The notes under the pieces: model-generated | Told to the model about the DNA's origin: nothing | Database searches by the model: none | What the model saw: only the letters and a program-made list of their open reading frames with translations | Shown here: one piece after another, positions 8,385 through 15,897 of the stretch | Numbering within the stretch: the first letter of the stretch is position 1 | Layout: each line of letters opens with the position of its first letter | Translations under genes and position numbers: made by a program | Assembly: GCA_016182645.1 (NCBI GenBank) | Contig: JACPGD010000249.1 | Coordinates: 1-33,839, forward strand | DNA: 33,839 nt | Source of the DNA: Candidatus Hydrogenedentota bacterium | Lineage (GTDB): Bacteria; Hydrogenedentota; Hydrogenedentia; Hydrogenedentales; JACPGD01 | Reading direction: 5' to 3'

Positions 8385-10849
8385 AGCTCCCGCTCCTCCT
8401 TCGTGCGCGATCCGGCTTTAATGGCATCCACGGGGCACGCAACGAGGCATGCATCGCAACGGGTGCAGGTGTCCAGGTGAATGTAGTGCATCTTGAAGGG
8501 TTGGGAATCGATGCAATCGACGGGACACGCCTGGGCGCAGAGCGTGCAGCCGATGCAGTTGTCATTGACCCAATAATCGATCAGCGGCTTGCACTTGCCG
8601 GCCGGGCAAAAGCCTTTCACATGCGCCTCGAACTCCTCGCGGAAATAGCGCAGCGCCGTGAGCACCGGGTTGGGCGCGGTCTTGCCGAGACCGCACAGGC
8701 TCTGGGCCTTGACCACCTTCCCCAATTCTTCGAGATATTCCAGGTCGCATTCCCGGCCTTTCCCTTCGGTGAGGCGGGTGAGCATCTCGCGCAAACGCAT
8801 GGTGCCGATGCGGCAGGGCGCGCATTTGCCGCAAGACTCGGATTGGGTAAAGGACAGGAAATACCGGCACATTTCGACAATGCAGTCAGAGTCGTCCAAC
8901 ACGACCATACCGCCGGAGCCCATCATGGCGCCCGCTTCGGCGAGGGCCTCATAGTCCACCGGCGTGTCGCCCATCGAAGCCGGAATGCAACCGCCGGACG
9001 GCCCGCCCACCAGGATGGCCTTGAACTTGCGCCCATCGGCAATGCCGCCGCCGATGCCCTCCACAATCTCGTTGATCGTGATGCCCATCGGCACTTCAAT
9101 CAGCCCACCGTGCCGGATCTTGCCCGCAAGCGAGAAGACCTTGGTACCCTTGCTGCGTTCCGTGCCCAGCTTGGCGAATTCGGCGGCGCCGTTGCGGACA
9201 ATCCATGAGATGAGCGACAGCGTTTCGACATTGTTGATCAGGGTCGGGCGGCCATAAAGGCCCTGAATGGCCGGATAAGGCGGACGGATCGACGGCATGC
9301 CGCGGCGCCCCTCGAGCGAGGCAATGAGCGCGGTTTCCTCGCCGCAGACAAACGCCCCGGCGCCCTCCTTCACTTTCAGGCGCAACGATCTGCCGCTGCC
9401 CAGGATGTTGTCCCCAAGCAGCCCGGCCTGCTCGCAGTCAATGATGGACTGGCGGATGCGCTTCGTGGCCAGCGGGTATTCCGCGCGGATGTAGAGATAG
9501 CCTTCTTCCGCGCCGACCGAGAAAGCCTCGATCAGCATCCCCTCGAGCACGCGAAACGAATACGACTCCAGAATCATGCGATCCATGAACGCACCGGGAT
9601 CGCCTTCGTCGCCGTTGCAGATGATGTACTTCAGGTCTCCCGGCGCATCATGCACGAACTGCAATTTCTTCCCGGTGGGAAATCCCGCGCCGCCGCGCCC
9701 GCGCAGGCCGCTGGCGCTGATTTCGTCGATAATCTGTTGCTGTGTCCACCCCGCTCCGGGTGGTGGCGGGTCCGGCAGGCCGCCCTTGTGGCGTGCCAGG
9801 AGAATCCGGCCCTTGTAGTCGCCATAGAGCACCTTCTCGAGCGCGTGAAACCCGCCCTTGCGCAGGTACTCATCGAGCGAGGCCGGATCCAGCGCACCGC
9901 GGTGTTCCGTCGCAATGTGGTGTTGGCCGCCCAGGAACGTGGCCACGCGCTCGTCGCGCAGGTCCCCTTCGTGGCGTTCCACAATGTCTCGGCTGCCGAC
10001 CCCGCCGTAGACGTGTTCTGTCCAACGCAGCACCGAGGCGCGCAGACCGGAGATCACGTTCTTGGGCTTGAAATGCCGCGCGATGATCTGGGAAACATCC
10101 TCCTCGCGCACCTTGACGTAAAGCGAGGAGCCCTCGCCTTCCTTGATAATCTCGATTACTGGCACCTGGTGGCACATGTGCACGCAACTTACATGTTTCA
10201 CGGGCACATCGGACGCGAGTTCCGCGAGCGCGCGCTCGATCTCCACTTCAATCCGGTCCGTGCCGCCCGCAACACAACAGGAGTCAAGACCGATACGGAT
10301 CTCGGCGCCGTTGTCCCGGACTTTGCGGTGGAGTTCCGTCTTGCCGTTTCCTTCTGCGATCTCGCGCTTCTTGAAATCACGCAGAATGCTTGGCACGGAG
10401 TCTGCCCCCGCGTGCGCATAGGTCACGCCATCGATCTGCATGGCAGGCGCGAGCGAACAGCAGCCCAAGCAAGCGACTTTCCGAATCGTGAACTCGCCCT
10501 TGGGATCCGTGTCGCGCCCCTTGGCCATACGCAGTTCCGTGCTCATGGCCTCGTGCACGTCTTCCGCGCCCTTCACGTGGCAGGCCGTGCCGTCGCACAG
10601 GCTGATCACATGCTTGCCGACCGGGTCGCGCCGGAATTGGGAATAGAAGGTCGCCACACCCTCGATGGACGCGGGCGTAATATCAGTTTGCTCGCAGACC
10701 CGCATGAGCGCGGGCGTGGGCAGGTAACGGTACCGGGACTGAATGGCCTGCAGGATCGGAATGACCGCCTCGGGTCCCCGGCCGTGGGTCTCGACGATGC
10801 GGTCGATTTCCGCGGAATCGACTTCTGTGGCGAGCAGCGCTTCAGCCAT
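8369..10849 (-). CDS. NuoE-NuoF fusion: NAD(P)H dehydrogenase (diaphorase)-like flavoprotein with extra 2Fe-2S domain and C-terminal 2x[4Fe-4S]
   Basis: ORF 8369..10942; start at 10849 (ATGGCTGA overlap with the upstream gene). NuoE-like CDGTACHVKGA...CLGCCSLAPAMQID; second thioredoxin-like CCVAGG...CVHMCHQVP; NuoF-like GLRGRGGAGFPTGKKLQFV, ESCGKCAPCRIGT; ferredoxin CIGCTLCAQACPVDCI / CTRCDACLVACPVDAI. Confidence 0.93.
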   Translation of the reverse strand: MAEALLATEVDSAEIDRIVETHGRGPEAVIPILQAIQSRYRYLPTPALMRVCEQTDITPASIEGVATFYSQFRRDPVGKHVISLCDGTACHVKGAEDVHEAMSTELRMAKGRDTDPKGEFTIRKVACLGCCSLAPAMQIDGVTYAHAGADSVPSILRDFKKREIAEGNGKTELHRKVRDNGAEIRIGLDSCCVAGGTDRIEVEIERALAELASDVPVKHVSCVHMCHQVPVIEIIKEGEGSSLYVKVREEDVSQIIARHFKPKNVISGLRASVLRWTEHVYGGVGSRDIVERHEGDLRDERVATFLGGQHHIATEHRGALDPASLDEYLRKGGFHALEKVLYGDYKGRILLARHKGGLPDPPPPGAGWTQQQIIDEISASGLRGRGGAGFPTGKKLQFVHDAPGDLKYIICNGDEGDPGAFMDRMILESYSFRVLEGMLIEAFSVGAEEGYLYIRAEYPLATKRIRQSIIDCEQAGLLGDNILGSGRSLRLKVKEGAGAFVCGEETALIASLEGRRGMPSIRPPYPAIQGLYGRPTLINNVETLSLISWIVRNGAAEFAKLGTERSKGTKVFSLAGKIRHGGLIEVPMGITINEIVEGIGGGIADGRKFKAILVGGPSGGCIPASMGDTPVDYEALAEAGAMMGSGGMVVLDDSDCIVEMCRYFLSFTQSESCGKCAPCRIGTMRLREMLTRLTEGKGRECDLEYLEELGKVVKAQSLCGLGKTAPNPVLTALRYFREEFEAHVKGFCPAGKCKPLIDYWVNDNCIGCTLCAQACPVDCIDSQPFKMHYIHLDTCTRCDACLVACPVDAIKAGSRTKEERELCLKS

Positions 10850-12638
10850 GGCTCGACTCAATGCAGTAAAGATGTCCTGTCGAACGCAAATAGATTTTGC
10901 CATCCAGATACGCCGGCGTGGCAAAGGTGCCCTCCCCAACATTCAGCGTCGCCAGCAGGGCGAAATCACTGCCGGCCTGGACAATGTACATCTTGCCCTC
11001 GGTCCCGAGGATGAAGACTTTGTCTCCTACAAGCACAGGCGAAGAATAGAAGCTCTCGGCCAGTTCCTCAACCCACAATTCCGTGCCCGCCTTTGTATCG
11101 AGTGCCACCAACTGCCCGGCCGACGTGGCGAAGTACACGCGCTCGCCGTCAAGTACGGGGCTGGAGACTTCGGGCAAGAAACTGTCGTATTGCCAGGCAA
11201 TCTCGGGCTGAATGGCCTCCGCCGTGCCATTCAACTTGATCAGCGAAGCGGTGGCGTATTCATTGGCGGCGAAAACCACGCCGTTCCCATAAGCGGGCGA
11301 AGGGGCCACTTCGCCGCCCAAACATTCCTGCGACCACAGCAGTTTGCCGGTGTCCGGCGCGTACCCGTCCACCGTCGCTTCAGAGTTCAGGATAAGCTGC
11401 GGGCCGAAGGACGTCCGCGCGAGGATCGGCGACGCCCACGAAATCGTCTTGCGCTCGGCTTCCCACGCTTCCTTTCCGGTGGCCAAGTCAAAGGCCAGCA
11501 ACCGCGCCTTCGAGTTATCGTCGCGCTGCACATAGAGAAGATTTCCGTATGCCAAGAGCGACGAGGCATGCCCGTAGTGGTTGTCCGGCAATCCTATGTT
11601 CAATCCCCAAACGAATTCCCCCTCGGCAGTGTACGACGCCAAATCTCCATTCGCGAAGATCGCAAACACCTGCTTGCCATGCACGGCCATGGACGGCGCG
11701 GCGAAACCGGCCTCTTCATTGACCTTGGGCGGCTCTGCCGGCGTGCCTTGAAAACGATCCAGCGTCTTCTTCCAAACCAGTTCACCAGACTCAGTATCGT
11801 AACAATAGACTTCGCGCGTCGTCTCGTTCGCACCGGAAAAGTACAGCCGGTTCTCCCAGACCACCGGCGAATTATGGCCGGGCAGTTGGGTTTCGGTTTT
11901 CCATTTCACCCCAGTCCCCGCGGCGAGGTCCCATTGCGTCGGCGCGCTTGTGAAGTGGGCAACGCCCGTGCTGCCTGGCCCGCGAAACGTGGGCCAATTC
12001 AGTTCCATCGCCTCCCAGGCCGGCGTTTCAATGGCCTTGGCAATCCCCTCGGGAGATGCCGCGGCCTGGGCCTCGGTGGCGGCGTTCTGCGCACTGGTTG
12101 CGGCCGGTGGAGCCTCCAGAATCCGGGCGTCGACCGTCGAGTAGATGGCGCCTTCCGTCAGCAGGGCCGTCATCATGCCCACCCCCAGCAGTCCCACACC
12201 CCCCCAGGCAATCAACTGCCGGGACTGGGCAAAGGCCAGAAACTCCTTCTCCGCCGTGGGCGTTTCGGCGAGCTTGGGCAGATCTCGTTTCCAGCGCATC
12301 ATGTACTTGAACGCGATGAGAAACAGCGACACGCCCACCAGAAGCATGACGGCGCCCACGCGCAGATGGGTCTGCGTCGTGAAAAAGGCCTTGCGCGTCA
12401 ACAAGTCCAGATCGCGAATGCGCTGCGCCAGCGCGGGGTCCTCTTCCGGCAGCGCCGCGTATTCCTGCCGCATTTTCGTGATCATTTCGTTATTTACCGG
12501 ATCGGCCGCGCGAATTTGCATGTAATTCACGACGAGCAGGAGGAAGACAATTAGCGAAAAAAAGCCGGAGACGACCGTCACCGCCAAGGACAACCGGTAC
12601 AGAAAATCGCTTTGCTCAAATTCCCGTTTCTCTAACAT
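10842..12638 (-). CDS. Membrane-anchored PQQ-like beta-propeller protein
   Basis: 598 aa; N-terminal TM helices (VTVVSGFFSLIVFLLLVVNYM; VGAVMLLVGVSLFLIAFKYMM; GGVGLLGVGMMTALL), then LNWPTFRGPGSTGV and blades (CYDTESGELVWKKTL, AFDLATGKEAWEAE, ALDTKAGTELWVEEL). Confidence 0.88.
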   Translation of the reverse strand: MLEKREFEQSDFLYRLSLAVTVVSGFFSLIVFLLLVVNYMQIRAADPVNNEMITKMRQEYAALPEEDPALAQRIRDLDLLTRKAFFTTQTHLRVGAVMLLVGVSLFLIAFKYMMRWKRDLPKLAETPTAEKEFLAFAQSRQLIAWGGVGLLGVGMMTALLTEGAIYSTVDARILEAPPAATSAQNAATEAQAAASPEGIAKAIETPAWEAMELNWPTFRGPGSTGVAHFTSAPTQWDLAAGTGVKWKTETQLPGHNSPVVWENRLYFSGANETTREVYCYDTESGELVWKKTLDRFQGTPAEPPKVNEEAGFAAPSMAVHGKQVFAIFANGDLASYTAEGEFVWGLNIGLPDNHYGHASSLLAYGNLLYVQRDDNSKARLLAFDLATGKEAWEAERKTISWASPILARTSFGPQLILNSEATVDGYAPDTGKLLWSQECLGGEVAPSPAYGNGVVFAANEYATASLIKLNGTAEAIQPEIAWQYDSFLPEVSSPVLDGERVYFATSAGQLVALDTKAGTELWVEELAESFYSSPVLVGDKVFILGTEGKMYIVQAGSDFALLATLNVGEGTFATPAYLDGKIYLRSTGHLYCIESSHG

Positions 12639-13903
12639 CAGGACGCTACCCGCTTAGGTTCCACGGGACAATAGGGATAGCAGCGTCCGCAACTGAAGCA
12701 CGTCTCCTTGTGCGGCGTGTAGACCTCGCGTTTGGGCACCGTGGACAGTTCAATCAATTTAAGACAAATAATCAGCGCCATAAATCCCCCTAACCAAGCC
12801 CCCGCTTTCTTAAACACATCCCGCAGGCCGAGTGCCTCGCCATGCAGGGTCTCGACGGTCTTCTCGCTGGCCCGAAACGTGCGGCTTTCCAGGATGTCAC
12901 CCTGGACCCGCCCCAAGTCTTCCAATGCAACACGCTCGCTGAGCGCCACCGTCGGATGCACCCGCGAAAGCGGCTCATAGATCGAGTAGCCCCCCACCGC
13001 ACCCATGGCAATGATGAGCGGCGATGCAAACAGGATGTAGCGCAAACGCCGTTTGCCCTTAATGGGATCCTCCACCAGATGGGCGGGCGTGGGCATGTCA
13101 ATCGCATTGTAGGGGCAAGAGTTTTCACATAGCCGGCAGCTCACGCACGGGGACGGCGGAATGTCGAGATGCCATTTGCTGAAGCGGGACATCCAGCCGA
13201 GCAGCACCCCATACGGACAGAGAAACCGGCAATAGGGCCGGGCGATAAATACCCCCAAGAGCAGTATAACGCCGCCGGCCAGGAGCATGCCATAGCTGTG
13301 GCCCAGCCGGTACAGACCCACAAATGGATCGTAACGGCAAATCAGGAAACCCGCGCCCGTGGCGACGCCCACGGTCGCCAGTCCGAGATACAAGTAACGT
13401 CCCAGACCCAGGGTCCGGTCTAACGCCGGAGAGATGCGAATGGGGGCAATGGCCACCAGTTCCTGAATGGCGCCCAGCGGACAGACCGAGGCGCAGAAGA
13501 CACGGCCAAAGAACAGCGAAAAGAGCAGGGGCATCACAAAAAACGACAAGACTACAATCGACACACCGACGTCCGGCACAAAAATCCCCGCGAGCACGTT
13601 TTGCGTCGAGCCGACTGGGCAAATGCATCCTGTGCGGTAAAACCCGAAATAGGCCAGGGAAAAAATGCTCATCAGAAACAGGCCCCGCCGCGAGCGGGCG
13701 CGAAACACCAGCCACGTCGTAATGCACAAGGCCGCAAACAGCATGAGGGCGTCGAAGACACCATTCGTGGTCGCCGGTGCGGGCGTATAGAGATCCGGAA
13801 TGCGGTATTCCGTCTGGAAGTCCGGCGGCGGGAAACGCATCTCCGCGGCGTTACCCGGGAGGCTGGCCAGCAACACGCCGCCGATAAAGAGCCATAAGAG
13901 CAT
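12638..13903 (-). CDS. Multi-TM 4Fe-4S protein of NapH/NosR/CcoG-like type
   Basis: ORF 12638..14269, likely start at 13903 (MLLWLFIGGVLLASLPGNAAEM). Motifs CICPVGSTQNV, CASVCPLGAIQELV, CRFLCPYGVLLGW, CVSCRLCENSCPYNAI and C-terminal CFSCGRCYPYCPVEPKRV between TM helices. The longer ORF runs through the palindromic repeat at 13948-13975, arguing against the upstream start. Confidence 0.86.
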   Translation of the reverse strand: MLLWLFIGGVLLASLPGNAAEMRFPPPDFQTEYRIPDLYTPAPATTNGVFDALMLFAALCITTWLVFRARSRRGLFLMSIFSLAYFGFYRTGCICPVGSTQNVLAGIFVPDVGVSIVVLSFFVMPLLFSLFFGRVFCASVCPLGAIQELVAIAPIRISPALDRTLGLGRYLYLGLATVGVATGAGFLICRYDPFVGLYRLGHSYGMLLAGGVILLLGVFIARPYCRFLCPYGVLLGWMSRFSKWHLDIPPSPCVSCRLCENSCPYNAIDMPTPAHLVEDPIKGKRRLRYILFASPLIIAMGAVGGYSIYEPLSRVHPTVALSERVALEDLGRVQGDILESRTFRASEKTVETLHGEALGLRDVFKKAGAWLGGFMALIICLKLIELSTVPKREVYTPHKETCFSCGRCYPYCPVEPKRVAS

Positions 13904-13947
13904 CGACACGGCGTTCCGAGGAAGCAATGGTGGCAGAAGCCCTGGGT

Positions 13948-13975
13948 CGTCATTCCCGCGAAGGCGGGAATCCAG
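13948..13975 (+). repeat. Palindromic repeat, third copy of family A
   Basis: cgtcattcccgcgaaggcgggaatccag, one mismatch to 1898-1925. Confidence 0.85.
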
Positions 13976-14019
13976 AGAGGCGCAAGCCAGTTCTTCAACC
14001 AGATTTATACGAGTCCTTC

Positions 14020-14628
14020 TCATGCGGGGTGTTGCACCGTTTTCTCTTGCGGTTCCTCGCCTTTCCGCACCGGAATGGTGGTCTCCACGCCGCCGGTCAG
14101 GTAGATATAAGGGGTCGAAGCGGGCACCCGGCTGAAGGAGTCCGAAGGGCACGCCTTCGCGATCGAGCACTCGTTGCAATTGATGCAAATGTCCTGGCGA
14201 ATTTGCAGGTAAAAAGAAGCGTTGCCGAAAACCAGGCACGCCTTCACGCACTTGGCGCAGCCAATACACCGCTCCTCGTCGATGACGTATTCGTAGTATG
14301 GGTCTTCAATGTACGTGCGTTTGATGGCGGCCGTCGGGCAGAGCTGGTTTTCCGCGCCGGTGTCCCGCCCACGCGAGCCGGGTTGGAGGTACCCGAAGCA
14401 CAGGTCGCAGTAGCCGCAGATGTTGAACTGGTTCATGCACTTCACGGCGGAAGGGTTCAAGACGCAATGCGTGGAGCACCGCCCGCACTGCGTACACTTG
14501 TTCGGATCGAGTTGCCACACTGTGCCTTCGGTCTTGTCGCCCACGGCCGCATACGCCGCCCCGGCAAACGTCACCGCCGCGGCGCCGCGCATGAAATCAC
14601 GCCGGTCGAGTTTCGTCAGCTCGCTCAT
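14020..14628 (-). CDS. Tat-type exported 4Fe-4S ferredoxin-like protein (NapG/HycB-like)
   Basis: MSELTKLDRRDFMRGAAAVTFAGAAYAAVG (RR motif plus hydrophobic stretch); CTQCGRCSTHC, CGYCDLC, CIGCAKCVKAC, CINCNECSIAKACP cluster motifs. Confidence 0.86.
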   Translation of the reverse strand: MSELTKLDRRDFMRGAAAVTFAGAAYAAVGDKTEGTVWQLDPNKCTQCGRCSTHCVLNPSAVKCMNQFNICGYCDLCFGYLQPGSRGRDTGAENQLCPTAAIKRTYIEDPYYEYVIDEERCIGCAKCVKACLVFGNASFYLQIRQDICINCNECSIAKACPSDSFSRVPASTPYIYLTGGVETTIPVRKGEEPQEKTVQHPA

Positions 14629-14631
14629 GAG

Positions 14632-14868
14632 TCAACTCCTTCTTACAGACGCGGCGTCCGGGCCGCGTCCCACCTGCGCCAGGTCTTGCTTTTCCGGCAG
14701 TGAACACCCGTTGTACGCCCAACATGAATCACAATAATTGTGGTTAAAACACTCGCTCACGTCGCGCCGGCCATGAAGGGCCGCCGCGCCGGCGCCCGCC
14801 AGACCGGCCAACAGGCCCGCGCGCCCGAGATCGTGCAGAAATTCATGTCTGCTGAGCAGTTTTTCCAT
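14632..14868 (-). CDS. Small protein with Tat-like N-terminus and C-x5-C-x2-C-x5-C motif
   Basis: MEKLLSRHEFLHDLGRAGLLAGLAGAGAAALHGRRDVSECFNHNYCDSCWAYNGCSLPEKQDLAQVGRGPDAASVRRS; packed between flanking operon genes (overlaps the upstream stop, 3-nt gap to the next start). Confidence 0.65.
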   Translation of the reverse strand: MEKLLSRHEFLHDLGRAGLLAGLAGAGAAALHGRRDVSECFNHNYCDSCWAYNGCSLPEKQDLAQVGRGPDAASVRRS

Positions 14869-15850
14869 CACCGGCCCCTTTCTCTGTAAAGACGCGTACG
14901 GATTCGGTCTTCGGGTCGAGCACCAGGATACGGCCCGCGGCGTCCACCGCGAGATCACGCACCGACTGCTGCCGCGGGAACAATTTGGACCCCGCGATCA
15001 GTTCAATGAATTCCCCCGAAGTCACGTCATAGCGCTTTACGCGGACAAGGCCCTTCTCACAGGTAATCAACTCGCCCCGCTGCGTGAAAGCAATTTGCGT
15101 CGGATTGCAGCAACCGGAAAAGCCGCTGAGTTCAAGCGTGGGGTGGTACCACGAAGTAACAATGTCGCCGTTCTCCCGATACCGTTCCAGACCGAGCTTG
15201 CCGGGATTCGCGACCCACAGATCACCGTCCGGGTTCACGGCAAGATCCAGATACGGACTCGGCGCTTCGATGCCCGGAATGTCGCGGGCGGCATCTTTCT
15301 TGCCAATGCGCGCCAGAACATTGCCTTGCCAGTCGCAACGCAGGACAAGGCGATTGCCGGCATCAGCGACAAACACGCTGTCCTTCTGGGCGGCGATTGA
15401 GGTCACGAAACTGTGGGCGCCGAAGCTCGCCCACGTCGCCTGTGGATTGCCGTCCCGGTCAAGGATTTCGATGTGCTCGGTCATGCCGAGCAGAATGGCG
15501 CCATCGGGAGCGACCGCTACGCAGTTTGGAGTGCCGGTAATCTGGAACCGTCTTGCTCCAGCATGGTTCTCGCCGATGACCGCGACCGCGTTTTTGCCGG
15601 CAACGTACAAATCACCGTCGTGCACTGCCATTGCCCGCGGATTTTCCATCACCAGCCGTATCGGGGGCGCTTCCTCGTAACGGGTTTCAATGCGATCCAG
15701 TTCCTCATACACCTTGACGTCATAATTCAGGTTCAACCCCGGCTCTGGGTGCTGGCCCGACCCGAGCAGCACAAAATACGCCGCCCCAATGCCCACGACG
15801 ACCACGCCGACGAGCCAAGGGTGCTTGGTATTGAGTACTTGTTCCTTCAT
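14843..15850 (-). CDS. Membrane-anchored NHL-repeat/six-bladed beta-propeller-like protein
   Basis: 335 aa; N-terminal TM (WLVGVVVVGIGAAYFVLLG) and NHL-like repeats (NPRAMAVHDGDLYVAGKNAVAVIGENH; VTSIAAQKDSVFVADAGNRLVLRCDWQGNVLARIG; VRDLAVDAAGRILVLDPKTESVRVF). Confidence 0.82.
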   Translation of the reverse strand: MKEQVLNTKHPWLVGVVVVGIGAAYFVLLGSGQHPEPGLNLNYDVKVYEELDRIETRYEEAPPIRLVMENPRAMAVHDGDLYVAGKNAVAVIGENHAGARRFQITGTPNCVAVAPDGAILLGMTEHIEILDRDGNPQATWASFGAHSFVTSIAAQKDSVFVADAGNRLVLRCDWQGNVLARIGKKDAARDIPGIEAPSPYLDLAVNPDGDLWVANPGKLGLERYRENGDIVTSWYHPTLELSGFSGCCNPTQIAFTQRGELITCEKGLVRVKRYDVTSGEFIELIAGSKLFPRQQSVRDLAVDAAGRILVLDPKTESVRVFTEKGAGDGKTAQQT

Positions 15851-15897
15851 GCTATGAAGTGTTCCGGCTGTCCCTGTTGTCTTTCATCTGTCCGTGT

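Noticed and set aside
9650-11014. 454-aa plus-strand ORF (also 7338..8480 and 10743..12554)
   Set aside because: Antisense shadow ORFs of well-supported minus-strand genes in GC-rich DNA; translations show no domain logic.
12638-14269. Full 543-aa version of the NapH-like protein
   Set aside because: The N-terminal extension crosses a palindromic intergenic repeat (13948-13975) and overlaps the Tat-FeS gene by about 250 bp; start at 13903 is preferred.
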